From Atopococcus tabaci DSM 17538 (GTDB lineage: Bacteria; Bacillota; Bacilli; Lactobacillales; Carnobacteriaceae_A), in assembly GCF_000429585.1 (NCBI RefSeq), contig NZ_AUCD01000007.1, positions 1 through 56,083 on the forward strand: DNA of 56,083 nt, written 5' to 3'. The notes under the pieces were generated by a model. That model saw only the letters and a program-made list of their open reading frames with translations, was not told where the DNA came from and searched no databases. Positions 23,389-31,605 of the stretch are shown here, one piece after another. Made by a program: the position numbers and the translations under genes. Every line of letters begins with the position of its first letter. The first letter of the stretch is position 1.

Positions 23389-24342
23389 TTAGTTCGACAA
23401 TCTCAAAAACGCAGGCGGTACCTCAGCGGTATAGCGGACGAGTTTGTTTGTTCCCGGGTGGACAAGAACCAACGTGGTCGCGTGCAACCCCAGGCGTTTC
23501 ATCGGGTTGGTGGCCGCGCCGTACTGCTTGTCGCCGGCGACGGGATGGCCGATTTCTTTCAATTGGACGCGGATTTGGTGTTTGCGGCCGGTTTCCAATT
23601 CGACTTCCAACAACGTGTAGTTTTCGTTGCCGCGGACTTTTCGGTAATGCGTGACGGCGTGTTTGCCGCCGTTGTCGACAGGACTCGCGTAGATTTTCAT
23701 CGCTTTGTTTTCAGTGAGCCAGGAAGAAAGGGTGCCGTGGTCATTTTCCACTGTTCCTTCAACCAGCGCAGTGTAGATACGCTCTTTGACGATGTTTTTC
23801 CAATCCGCTTGCAACGCTTCTTTGATTTCTTCCGATTTGGCGTACAACATCACACCGGACGTGTCACGGTCGAGGCGGTGCACCACAAAGATTTTGTTGT
23901 TCGGGTTTTCTTTTTTCACGTACTCACTGAGTTGGGAATACGCGGTCAATTCTGTCGGGTCGTTGGCTGCGATGGAAAGTAGGCCGGCGCCTTTGTTGAT
24001 GACGATGATGTCTCTGTCTTCATGCAGAATGGTCATGTCGATCAATTCAGAACGACGCATAGCTTCTTTGTTGCTCAACACGGAAACGGTTTGTCCGGGA
24101 GTCAACGGGTGGTTGTGCTTGGTGTAGATGTTGCCGTCCACCGCCACTTGTCCGCGGGTCAAAATGGATTTCACGGAATTCCGGCTGCGGTTGTTCATCA
24201 CTTTCAATAAAAACGGCAGCAGTTCCATCGGTTCTTCCACTTTGTAGTTGGTGACGCCTTGTGCGGCTGTGTTGGCTTTTGATTTCATCGGTTTTCTGTG
24301 CTGCGGGTTACGGTTTCTGTTTCGCTTATTGATGTTCTTCAC
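23389..24342 (-). CDS. RluA/RluD-family rRNA pseudouridine synthase with S4 domain
   Basis: 317 residues. A basic N-terminal tail (KNINKRNRNRNPQHRKP) is followed by an S4-like RNA-binding segment (NRSRNSVKSILTRGQVAVDG) and the catalytic domain with VHRLDRDTSGVMLYAKS (catalytic Asp in HRLDRDTSG), then GRKHQIRVQLKEIGHPVAGD and LGLHATTLVLVHP. It isomerises specific uridines, probably in 23S rRNA; the exact site cannot be told. The truncated gene at 18839 is a distant paralogue cut at the same GRxHQIRV motif. An own promoter was not resolved; terminator at 23322. Confidence 0.9.
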   Translation of the reverse strand: MKNINKRNRNRNPQHRKPMKSKANTAAQGVTNYKVEEPMELLPFLLKVMNNRSRNSVKSILTRGQVAVDGNIYTKHNHPLTPGQTVSVLSNKEAMRRSELIDMTILHEDRDIIVINKGAGLLSIAANDPTELTAYSQLSEYVKKENPNNKIFVVHRLDRDTSGVMLYAKSEEIKEALQADWKNIVKERIYTALVEGTVENDHGTLSSWLTENKAMKIYASPVDNGGKHAVTHYRKVRGNENYTLLEVELETGRKHQIRVQLKEIGHPVAGDKQYGAATNPMKRLGLHATTLVLVHPGTNKLVRYTAEVPPAFLRLSN

Positions 24343-24390
24343 GCTCCTGAAGGCTTTTTTGCTCCATATTTCTAATTTGAAGTATAACAG

Positions 24391-24428
24391 AAAAACCGCC
24401 GGGATTCTTTAGAAGAATTCCGACGGTT
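24391..24428 (-). terminator. Terminator of the NCS2 permease gene
   Basis: On the minus strand ACCGTCGGAATTCTT pairs with AAGAATCCCGGCGGT around a 3-nt loop, then a T-rich tail. Confidence 0.85.
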
Positions 24429-24443
24429 AGGGAAGGTCGCTAA

Positions 24444-25817
24444 TTATTCAGCGACGGTTTCGTTTTTTTCTTTCAAAAGGATGTTCAATGTCAATGCAAC
24501 GATGGTTCCGGCAGAGATTCCGGAAGAGAACAATCCGCTCAAGAAACCTGGAAGACCTGCAGTGACTTCCGGACGGAACGCCACGCCAAGGCCGACAGCC
24601 ATTGAACCTGCAACGATCAACATGTTGCGGTTGGTAAATTTCACGCGGGAAAGAGACTGGATTCCAGCTGCAGCCACGTTACCGAACATCAACAATCCAG
24701 CTCCGCCCAAAACCGGCATCGGCATGATGGAAACGAGAGTAGCGAATTTCGGCAGAAGACTCATCGCAATCATGATGAAACCAGCAGCGATGGCGACTTT
24801 ACGGGACGCGTTTTTCGTCATTGGAATCAATCCGGCATTTTGACTGAAGGTGGCGGAAGGGCCGGAACCGAAGATTGGGCCAATGATGGAACCAATCCCA
24901 TCAGCACGGACACCGGCTGCGATGTCTTCATCTGTGATGTCTGTTTTCGTAACTTGTCCTAATGTCTGCATCACGCCGACGGTTTCAATGATGGTAACCA
25001 AGTAACCTGTGACGAACGGCAGGGCGTATTCCCAACGGAACGTGATGCCGTATTTGAACAATTGCGGCAAAGCAAACCAAGCCGCGTCATTGACTTGTTG
25101 GAAGTCCACCATGCCCAATGGGATACAGATGATATATCCGATTACGGCACCGATCAAGACTGAATAAGGAGCGAATTTTTTCCCGCCGTAGTGGTTGATG
25201 GCGGCGATGATGACAAAAATGAGAGCAGCAATGAAAATGTTGCGTGCGGCACCAAAGTCTGCGGCACCGACTCCGCCCGCAGCCCATTCCATCGCAACAG
25301 ACATCAACGTCATCCCCATCAAGGAAATAACGGATCCCGTCACAACCGGTGGGAAGAACTTCATGACCGGTTTGATGAAATAACTCATGACCAGTTCAAC
25401 CAAAGACGCCAGCATGGTTCCACCGAAGTATGCTGCGATACCGCCGTGTGCGATAACGGAAGCAGCCGGTCCCACGAATGCAAAGTCTGTTCCCATGATG
25501 GTCGGCATTCCTGCCCCCACACGGAAGAATTTTGGTCCAAACCCTTTTGACTGAATAATCGAAACAATTCCTGAAACCAACAAAGCGGCACTGACCATGT
25601 ATGCCGTATCGGCGATGCCGAAGCCGGCCATTCCGGCAATGATAAGAGGGACGGCCACCAAGCCGCCGAAAGCGGTGATGACGTTTTGAAAACCTAAGAC
25701 AGTGGTGGTGACGAGATCCGGTGTGTCTTCCACCCCGTAGTACAATTCCGTGTCGGCAGTTTGCTCGGTGTAACTTTCTGTTACCTCCACAACGTGTTCA
25801 TCCAATCGTGTTTCCAT
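24444..25817 (-). CDS. pbuX: NCS2-family purine (xanthine/uracil-xanthine) permease, PbuX-like
   Basis: 457 residues with about 14 membrane helices. NCS2 features: VVAVPLII-like first helices (TAFGGLVAVPLIIAG), VGAGMPTIMGTDFAFVGP, FPPVVTGSVISLMGMTLM, TIIETVGVMQTLGQVTKTD with the conserved Glu of the substrate site, and GIGSIIGPIFGSGPSATFSQNAG. It imports xanthine or guanine by proton coupling. Start ATG 25817 is used because AGGAGG precedes it. A guanine-class purine riboswitch with terminator lies in its 5' leader, which supports xanthine/guanine as substrate. No xpt gene accompanies it. Confidence 0.9.
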   Translation of the reverse strand: METRLDEHVVEVTESYTEQTADTELYYGVEDTPDLVTTTVLGFQNVITAFGGLVAVPLIIAGMAGFGIADTAYMVSAALLVSGIVSIIQSKGFGPKFFRVGAGMPTIMGTDFAFVGPAASVIAHGGIAAYFGGTMLASLVELVMSYFIKPVMKFFPPVVTGSVISLMGMTLMSVAMEWAAGGVGAADFGAARNIFIAALIFVIIAAINHYGGKKFAPYSVLIGAVIGYIICIPLGMVDFQQVNDAAWFALPQLFKYGITFRWEYALPFVTGYLVTIIETVGVMQTLGQVTKTDITDEDIAAGVRADGIGSIIGPIFGSGPSATFSQNAGLIPMTKNASRKVAIAAGFIMIAMSLLPKFATLVSIMPMPVLGGAGLLMFGNVAAAGIQSLSRVKFTNRNMLIVAGSMAVGLGVAFRPEVTAGLPGFLSGLFSSGISAGTIVALTLNILLKEKNETVAE

Positions 25818-25935
25818 TTGTTCCTCCTGGATAAAAAAAGTTTTTTCTGAAACAGGATGCAAATTAATCTGCGTCTAGCGGTAATAGAAGAAAGAGAGAA
25901 GCCGTTCCTGCTTGGACCATCCGGCCCGTGGAAAG

Positions 25936-25982
25936 AAAAAAGCCCACAAAAAGCATCACAAAGAGTGACCTTTTTGCAGGCT
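25936..25982 (-). terminator. Expression-platform terminator of the purine riboswitch
   Basis: On the minus strand AGCCTGCAAAAAGGTCAC can pair with GTGATGCTTTTTGTGGGCT around TCTTT (small bulges), followed by T6. It lies between the aptamer and the permease gene. This supports transcriptional attenuation, where ligand binding favours termination, as in xpt-pbuX. Confidence 0.7.
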
Positions 25983-26065
25983 AGTGCAAGAGCAGGACAA
26001 TTGTCCCAATTTCTATCTATTCATCAACAGAGTATCCACCAAAGAACGAATGATGAACCCATGCT

Positions 26066-26135
26066 GATCTAATAGTCGGACGTTTACGGTGTCCGGTAGA
26101 AACTTCTAGCCCATATCGCTAAATTATATTAGATC
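26066..26135 (-). promoter_or_regulatory. Purine (guanine-class) riboswitch aptamer
   Basis: On the minus strand the aptamer starts and ends with the P1 pairing GATCTAAT / ATTAGATC. It contains the conserved purine-riboswitch blocks TATAATTTAGCGATATGG, AGAAGTTTCTACCGGACACC, GTAAACGTCC and GACTA. The base before GACTA is C, which sets guanine/hypoxanthine/xanthine rather than adenine specificity. The loop pair GGC..AGA/CCGTAAA kissing interaction is conserved. Confidence 0.93.
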
Positions 26136-26152
26136 CTTGTTCAGTTGCTTTC

Positions 26153-26180
26153 AGTATACGGCATCCAAACGAGAAAACAA
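26153..26180 (-). promoter_or_regulatory. Promoter of the purine riboswitch-pbuX unit
   Basis: On the minus strand TTGTTT (26180-26175), 16-bp spacer, TATACT (26158-26153), just upstream of the aptamer. Confidence 0.55.
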
Positions 26181-26334
26181 GGAATTTTCTTAACAATAAG
26201 TTATTAATTTTTTCTAATGTTCGGAAGTGAATGGCTTTCATTGCTTTTCTGGTCCGATGATCCATGGTATCAATGCAATCCGAGGTTTGTTATAATGAAG
26301 CCACAAAAAATGAACGCACAAAAAGGAGTACACA

Positions 26335-26850
26335 ATGAATAACAACGATCGCTTGGTACGGTTAAGGTACGCATTGGACCTAAAGGATGAAGAAGTGGCG
26401 GAGATAGTCGGCCTGGGCGGGATGGACATCACCGTCGAAGAGGTCCAAGCGCTGCTCATCAAACAAAAAGGACACGAAGACGACGAGGAAGAGTATGTGG
26501 AAAATGTCTACATGGAAGAGTGCCACAACCACACACTGGAATCGTTCTTGAACGGGTTGATTATTCATAAAAGAGGAAGACAAACCACCAAATCCGGAGA
26601 GCCGGTCAAACCGACCTTTTCGCTTAAACACGACAAGGACGCCAACAATGTCTTGTTGAAAAAAGTGAAAATTGCCCTTAAGCTGACAAGCGAGGACATC
26701 TTGGATATCCTGGATGACACCGGCGTCTACCTGTCCAACAGTGAACTGAGCGCCGTGTTGAGAAAAGAAGGCCACCGCAACTACAAGGAGTGCGGGGACC
26801 GGTACGCCCGCAATTTCTTGAAAGGGCTAGCGATGGAATACCGCAGCTGA
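26335..26850 (+). CDS. DUF1456 (YehS-like) protein
   Basis: 171 residues made of two similar halves of about 70 residues. Each starts with a short helix pair (NDRLVRLRYALDLKDEEVAEI; NNVLLKKVKIALKLTSEDIL) and ends in ESFLNGLIIHKRG / RNFLKGLAMEYR. This duplication is the DUF1456/YehS signature. The molecular function is unknown; it is a cytoplasmic, acidic protein. ATG with AAAAGGAG upstream. Monocistronic, with a weak terminator-like hairpin after it. Confidence 0.85.
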   Translation: MNNNDRLVRLRYALDLKDEEVAEIVGLGGMDITVEEVQALLIKQKGHEDDEEEYVENVYMEECHNHTLESFLNGLIIHKRGRQTTKSGEPVKPTFSLKHDKDANNVLLKKVKIALKLTSEDILDILDDTGVYLSNSELSAVLRKEGHRNYKECGDRYARNFLKGLAMEYRS

Positions 26851-26868
26851 TGCGGAAGTTTGAGACGG

Positions 26869-26900
26869 AAAAGACGTTTCTGAAGGAGGGGTGTCTTTTT
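26869..26900 (+). terminator. Weak terminator-like hairpin after the DUF1456 gene
   Basis: AAAAGAC pairs with GTCTTTT (7 bp, 17-nt loop) and a T-run follows. The stem is short, so efficiency is doubtful. Confidence 0.35.
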
Positions 26901-26980
26901 TGATTTTCCCGAACATTCTGTACGTGAAAATTTGTGTGCGGAAATTCATCAAATTCTTTTTATTTTATAAGGAAGAAGCC

Positions 26981-27009
26981 TTGACGGAAGAGAGCACTGT
27001 CTCTAGAAT
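26981..27009 (+). promoter_or_regulatory. Promoter of the amino acid permease gene
   Basis: TTGACG (26981-26986), 17-bp spacer, TAGAAT (27004-27009), about 50 bp before the start codon. Confidence 0.65.
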
Positions 27010-27057
27010 GGGAAACAGTTTACTTTATCAAGGATACGAGAGAAAGTTGGAAAAGAG

Positions 27058-28398
27058 ATGAAGGAACCACAATTGAAAAAATCCGTCAGCGGCTTGACGG
27101 CGTTGACTGTGTTGGTAGGAACCGTAATCGGGGCGGGCGTGTTTTTCAAGCCTGCCGCTGTCTTCACTGCCAGCGGAGCTCCGGGTGTCGGACTTTTGGC
27201 TTGGCTTATCGCAGGAATCATCACCATTGCCGGAGGGTTGACAGTGGCGGAAATCGGGACCATCTACTCGCAGACCGGCGGCTTGATGGTCTATATGGAA
27301 GAAGTATACGGAAAGTTTTGGGGATTCCTTGCCGGTTGGGCCCAGATGGTGGTGTATTTCCCTGCCAACTTCGCTGCGCTGGCGATTATCTTCGCGGCCC
27401 AAGTCATCAGTCTTTTCGGGTTAAGCAGCGGACTGACCGTTCCGATCGCCATAGGGACCGCTTTGTTCATCGCCTTGATGAATTTTATGGGCACCCAATA
27501 TGGCGGCCGGATCCAGACTGCAGCCACCTTCTTGAAATTGATTCCTCTCCTCGTCATCATTGTGGCCGGTCTTCTCTACCCAGGTGGCGGTTCAACGCAG
27601 TTGTTGCCTTTCGCTGCCGCGGACCGGCCCTTCATGACCGCCATCAGTTCGGCTTTGGTCGCGACGCTCTTTGCTTATGATGGATGGATCAACGTCGGTG
27701 CTTTGGCCGGGGAGATGAAGAACCCCGGAAAAACCTTGCCGCGCGTGATTGTCGGAGGACTTTCTATCGTGATGGCTGTGTATCTGGCCATCAATGTGGC
27801 GTATCTCTTTGTCGTTGACAGTGCTGTGTTGGCCGCAACAGAAACCCCGGCGGCCGCCGTTGCCACGCAGTTGTTCCCTGGAATCGGCGGGAAACTGATC
27901 ACCATTGGGATTCTCATCTCCGTTTTCGGTGCGATGAACGGGTACTTCCTGTCCGGCATGCGCATTCCGTATGTCTTGGCTCAAAGAGGGATGCTGCCGT
28001 TTTCCGGCTGGTTCGGACACGTGCATGCCAAAACGAATATCCCGATGAACGGGGGTATTTTCATCTTGTTTGTTTCTGTTATGATGATGCTGACCGGTTC
28101 TTTCAACCAACTGACGGATCTCATTGTCTTTGTCATCTGGATATTTTCGACCATGACGTTCCTGGCGGTCTTGCTCTTGCGGAAGCGTGCACCCGAGTTG
28201 AACCGCCCGTACAAAGTGCCGCTTTATCCGTTCATCCCGCTTGTGGCTATGGCGGGAGGAGTCTTCATATTGACAAGCATCCTGCTCACCCAGCCGCTGA
28301 ATGCGTTGTTGGGGATTGTGTTGACCTTGTCCGGGGTGCCGTTTTTCTTATCCGGAAAAAAGAATAAAAAAATCTCCTATATCTCGGAAGATTCTTGA
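27058..28398 (+). CDS. APC-family amino acid transporter (LAT/SteT-like)
   Basis: 446 residues, 12 predicted membrane helices. The APC/LAT start TALTVLVGTVIGAGVFFKP carries the GTVIGAGVF substrate-binding unwound helix. GGLMVYMEEVYGKFWGFLAGW and ALFAYDGWINVGALAGEMKNP follow, and LNRPYKVPLYPFIPLVAM is near the end. B. subtilis SteT exchanges serine/threonine. The exact amino acid here is unknown. A weak ribosome site (GTTGGAAAAGAG) precedes the ATG. Monocistronic between a good promoter and a strong terminator. Confidence 0.85.
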   Translation: MKEPQLKKSVSGLTALTVLVGTVIGAGVFFKPAAVFTASGAPGVGLLAWLIAGIITIAGGLTVAEIGTIYSQTGGLMVYMEEVYGKFWGFLAGWAQMVVYFPANFAALAIIFAAQVISLFGLSSGLTVPIAIGTALFIALMNFMGTQYGGRIQTAATFLKLIPLLVIIVAGLLYPGGGSTQLLPFAAADRPFMTAISSALVATLFAYDGWINVGALAGEMKNPGKTLPRVIVGGLSIVMAVYLAINVAYLFVVDSAVLAATETPAAAVATQLFPGIGGKLITIGILISVFGAMNGYFLSGMRIPYVLAQRGMLPFSGWFGHVHAKTNIPMNGGIFILFVSVMMMLTGSFNQLTDLIVFVIWIFSTMTFLAVLLLRKRAPELNRPYKVPLYPFIPLVAMAGGVFILTSILLTQPLNALLGIVLTLSGVPFFLSGKKNKKISYISEDS

Positions 28399-28410
28399 TG
28401 TAGGTAGACA

Positions 28411-28449
28411 AAAAAAGGAGACCGTCTCTAGTGAGAAGGTCTCCTTTTT
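28411..28449. terminator. Bidirectional terminator between permease and F420-ligase-like gene
   Basis: AAAAAAGGAGACC and GGTCTCCTTTTT form a 12-bp stem with a 14-nt loop between convergent genes. Confidence 0.88.
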
Positions 28450-28460
28450 GATGCATTGGG

Positions 28461-29651
28461 TTAATTTGTGTAGTTGTCGAAGTACCCTTGGATGTAAACG
28501 AATGGTGTTCCTTTGTCGCCGCTGCCTGACGTCAAGTCAGCCAGTGAACCGATGAGGTCCGTCAGACGACGCGGGGTGGTGCCTTGGGCTTCCATCTCTC
28601 CGACCAAGTCTTCTTTTTTGTTTTGGATATGGTTGGCGATCGCTTCCCGAAGTTCTTCGCCGCGCAAATCGGAGAAGTTGTTGTCTGCCAAGTATTTCAG
28701 CTTCACTTCGTTTGGCGTACCTGTCAAACCGGAAGTGTAAGCAGGGGAGACAACCGGGTCAGCCAGTTCCCAGATTTTTCCGACTGGGTCTTTGAAGGCC
28801 CCGTCTCCATAAACCATCACTTCAACGTTTTTGCCTGTCGCGTCTTTCAATTTAGCTTGGATGTCTTCTACAAGTGGTTGGCAGTTGGCCGGGAAGAGCT
28901 TGACAGTGTCTTCTGTCGCTTTGTTTGAACCCAACAAACCGTATTCAGGGTTAAAGCCGCTTCCGTTCAAGGATTCTGTCAACAAATCGTCCAATCCGTA
29001 AACCGTTTCAGCACCGCGGCTGTTCAAAATGCGTTTGGTCCGCACGCGGCTGTGGATGTCACACGTCAATACATGTTTTGTATAGTCCAAAATGGATTGC
29101 GGGTTGTTGGAGAAGATGACTTTGCATGTTGCGCCTTCTGATTCCACCAGTTCTTTGTAGTAGTCGATGTAGTCCACACCGGTGAACGCATGCTTTTTGT
29201 ATCCGAAATGCTGACGGAATTCTTCTTCGTTCAAGACATCCGTCCAAGGATTCACGCCTTTTGCGTCCAATTCATCAATGTCAACCAAATGGTTTCCCAC
29301 TTCGTCCGCAGGAAAACTCAACATCAATACGATGTCTTTGGCTCCACGGGCGATTCCTTTTAGAAGGTTGGAGAAACGGTTCCGACTGAGGATCGGGAAA
29401 AGCACTCCGATGGTTTTTCCGTCAAACTTAGCTTGGACATCTGCGGCGATGTCATCAATGGACGCATAATTTCCTTGTGCCCGGGCGACGACGGATTCCG
29501 TGATGGCGATGATGTCTTGGTCTTGGATGTCATACCCTTCCACTTTGGCGGTGTTCAAGACAGTATCCACTACGATTTGTCCGATGTCATCCCCTTGATT
29601 GACGATAGGGCCGCGAAGTCCGCGTACGACTGTTCCAACTGCTCTTTTCAC
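28461..29651 (-). CDS. Coenzyme F420-0:L-glutamate ligase (CofE) homologue, function unknown
   Basis: 396 residues. The F420_ligase fold is recognised from GTVVRGLRGPIVNQGDDIGQI, then DQDIIAITESVVARAQGNY, PILSRNRFSNLLKGIARGAKD, VTCDIHSRVRTKRIL-like and VMVYGDGAFKDPVGKIWELA. True CofE adds glutamate to F420-0 with GTP. No F420 biosynthesis or F420-dependent enzyme is visible and Lactobacillales are not known F420 producers, so it probably glutamylates something else. This solo, longer form (about 395 versus about 250 residues) is what Bacillota carry. GTG start with GAGGAGAG upstream. It follows the aspartate decarboxylase gene in the same direction with a 170-bp gap. Confidence 0.75.
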   Translation of the reverse strand: MKRAVGTVVRGLRGPIVNQGDDIGQIVVDTVLNTAKVEGYDIQDQDIIAITESVVARAQGNYASIDDIAADVQAKFDGKTIGVLFPILSRNRFSNLLKGIARGAKDIVLMLSFPADEVGNHLVDIDELDAKGVNPWTDVLNEEEFRQHFGYKKHAFTGVDYIDYYKELVESEGATCKVIFSNNPQSILDYTKHVLTCDIHSRVRTKRILNSRGAETVYGLDDLLTESLNGSGFNPEYGLLGSNKATEDTVKLFPANCQPLVEDIQAKLKDATGKNVEVMVYGDGAFKDPVGKIWELADPVVSPAYTSGLTGTPNEVKLKYLADNNFSDLRGEELREAIANHIQNKKEDLVGEMEAQGTTPRRLTDLIGSLADLTSGSGDKGTPFVYIQGYFDNYTN

Positions 29652-29823
29652 TGTAATCTCTCCTCATGTTTTGCTAAAAAGTTTCCTGAATAATCATATA
29701 GGTAAATGCTTCCGATGTCCAGTTTTTTTCGTTATATCCGAAAGCTAATCGGATTAGAATCTTCCAATGAAGTGGAAAACCGAACAATGCGGCCTTGGTT
29801 ATCGCCGGAAAGTGTCGGTGTGT

Positions 29824-31425
29824 TTATTGATGGCGGGACGAAGGAAATTCAGACTGGTATTCCTGATGGATACAGTCGGTCAACGTAACGATGCGGTTGC
29901 CCACTTCTGCATAGTGTTCGGTCGCCAGATTCGCCAACGATACCCGCACGGTCCATTCGCCGCTTCCGAAGGCATCGGTCTTCAACAACATCAAGTGTTC
30001 CTCTTCGGCCAGACGGGTCAAGAAATCCGTGACGGTCCATTCTTCCCGGACATGTGCCGCAAAGGAAGTGCCGTACCGGTCCGCCATCCAGTCTTGGAGG
30101 TCAATCTCACAATAATAGGCGGTACTTAATGAAGGAAGAGGATGTTCCAAGCCGAGATGGTCAAAGAGGAGGGTTTCCCGTTCATGGCAGATGGCCATGA
30201 CTTCTTTTTTATACCCGTGTTCTTTGTCCAGCAGGGAGTACAGGCTGAACAACACCATCATCACCTGTTGCGGGGAAGACAATCCGGCCGCATGATTCAA
30301 AGCGATGTCCCGGCTGTCCGCCACCATTCGGTCGATGAATTTGATCTTTTCCGGTTCCGACGCCAACGTCCCGTACCGTTCGTTCAACGCTTTTTTCTCG
30401 CGTCGGGAATGCTTGGCCAACAGATGGTCGAACAAGTTGTCTTTTGCGACCGCGATGGTGCCGATGCGCCATCCGGTGGCCCCGAAGTATTTGGAATACG
30501 AATAGATGCAGGCCGTATTGTATGGGATGGCGGTGAACAAGGACGTGAACTTAGGCAAAAACGTGCCGTACACGTCGTCGGTCAGAATCATCAAGTTCGG
30601 GTTGTCTTCTTGGATGATTTCCTGCAACAACGCGATGGTCGCCTCACTCAGGGCATCCGAAGTCGGGTTGCTTGGATTGACGACAAACAAGGCTTTGATG
30701 TCCTTGTTTCTCAGACGGTTGAGTTCTTCGTCGGGGTACTGGTGGCTCAGCTGTCCGTCAATCCGGACCGGCTGGGCTTTGATGTATTCGACATCGAATT
30801 CATACTGAGGCAGCTCAGGGATCTCCAAATAAGGGGCAAACGTCGGAATCATCAAGGCGATTTTGTCTTTGGGATGCAGGAGCCCGTTATTGACCAGCGA
30901 ATCGAAGACGTAACAGATCGCTGCCGTCCCGCCTTCCACCGCAAACACGTCGAAAGGGGCGGAGTCGGAATCAAACAATTCATGGTGCAAATACTGTTTG
31001 ATCGGCAGTTCGCATGCTTTCAACACGCGTTCCGGGTTCGGGTAATTGTCACCGATGATGTAATCCATCATATGGGCCAGCCATTTCTCGCGGGCCATTC
31101 CCAGGAAGTGGGTGCCGTTCTCCCAGATGTCACGCAAGAACGCACTGCCTTTTCCGGGGTGTTCGTCCAAAAAGCGCAGCAGCGACTCCCCGTAAATTTC
31201 TTCGGTGTCCACCATTCCAGCGGTGAATCCAGTTGAGTGGCGCATCGTCATCTCGGTGGCAAACTGCCCTAACAGGAAGTAGGCTTCGCGGGGAACAAAC
31301 GCCGTCCAATTGGGGTTTCCTCTCCCGGCATTCAACCATTCTTTCGGATGGTCAATGGATCGTACTTTTTTCTCCAGGTACAAACTCAATTCAAACGGAC
31401 TCAAACTCTCCAAATCAGGGGTCAT
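29824..31425 (-). CDS. asdA: Bifunctional aspartate aminotransferase / aspartate 4-decarboxylase
   Basis: 533 residues, fold-type I PLP enzyme. The length, the extended N-terminus (LSPFELSLYLEKKVRSIDH, NAGRGNPNWTAFVPREAYFLL) and GTHFLGMAREKWLAHMMDYI mark the AsdA subgroup rather than ordinary aminotransferases. The PLP lysine lies in YSYSKYFGATGWR; FVVNPSNPTSDALS and ILTDDVYGTF supply the other PLP contacts. It decarboxylates L-aspartate to L-alanine and CO2 in the cytoplasm, which can generate proton motive force when paired with an Asp/Ala antiporter (AspT). No aspT is in the window. Start ATG 31425 (MTPDLESLSP) is chosen by homology; GGAG is about 15 bases upstream. Confidence 0.87.
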   Translation of the reverse strand: MTPDLESLSPFELSLYLEKKVRSIDHPKEWLNAGRGNPNWTAFVPREAYFLLGQFATEMTMRHSTGFTAGMVDTEEIYGESLLRFLDEHPGKGSAFLRDIWENGTHFLGMAREKWLAHMMDYIIGDNYPNPERVLKACELPIKQYLHHELFDSDSAPFDVFAVEGGTAAICYVFDSLVNNGLLHPKDKIALMIPTFAPYLEIPELPQYEFDVEYIKAQPVRIDGQLSHQYPDEELNRLRNKDIKALFVVNPSNPTSDALSEATIALLQEIIQEDNPNLMILTDDVYGTFLPKFTSLFTAIPYNTACIYSYSKYFGATGWRIGTIAVAKDNLFDHLLAKHSRREKKALNERYGTLASEPEKIKFIDRMVADSRDIALNHAAGLSSPQQVMMVLFSLYSLLDKEHGYKKEVMAICHERETLLFDHLGLEHPLPSLSTAYYCEIDLQDWMADRYGTSFAAHVREEWTVTDFLTRLAEEEHLMLLKTDAFGSGEWTVRVSLANLATEHYAEVGNRIVTLTDCIHQEYQSEFPSSRHQ

Positions 31426-31605
31426 GGGACCATTTCCAACTCCTTCTATACAGTGGCAATTCAATTGTCTTTTACAATAGCAGAGTATACCAAAAATCCC
31501 CTCCTGAACCAAATGCAAATCCGCCAATCGGACGGGAGATTTGTCATGAATGGAAGCGGACTGGTAACATAAATACGTATACCACACACAAGGAGGAGGG
31601 AGACC

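Noticed and set aside
26900-27057. Amino-acid riboswitch or T-box before the SteT-like permease
   Set aside because: The leader after the promoter is only about 40 nt, too short for a lysine riboswitch or T-box, and no conserved blocks are present.
30142-31236. 364-codon plus-strand frame opposite asdA
   Set aside because: Shadow of the aspartate decarboxylase gene, with no independent start signals or homology.
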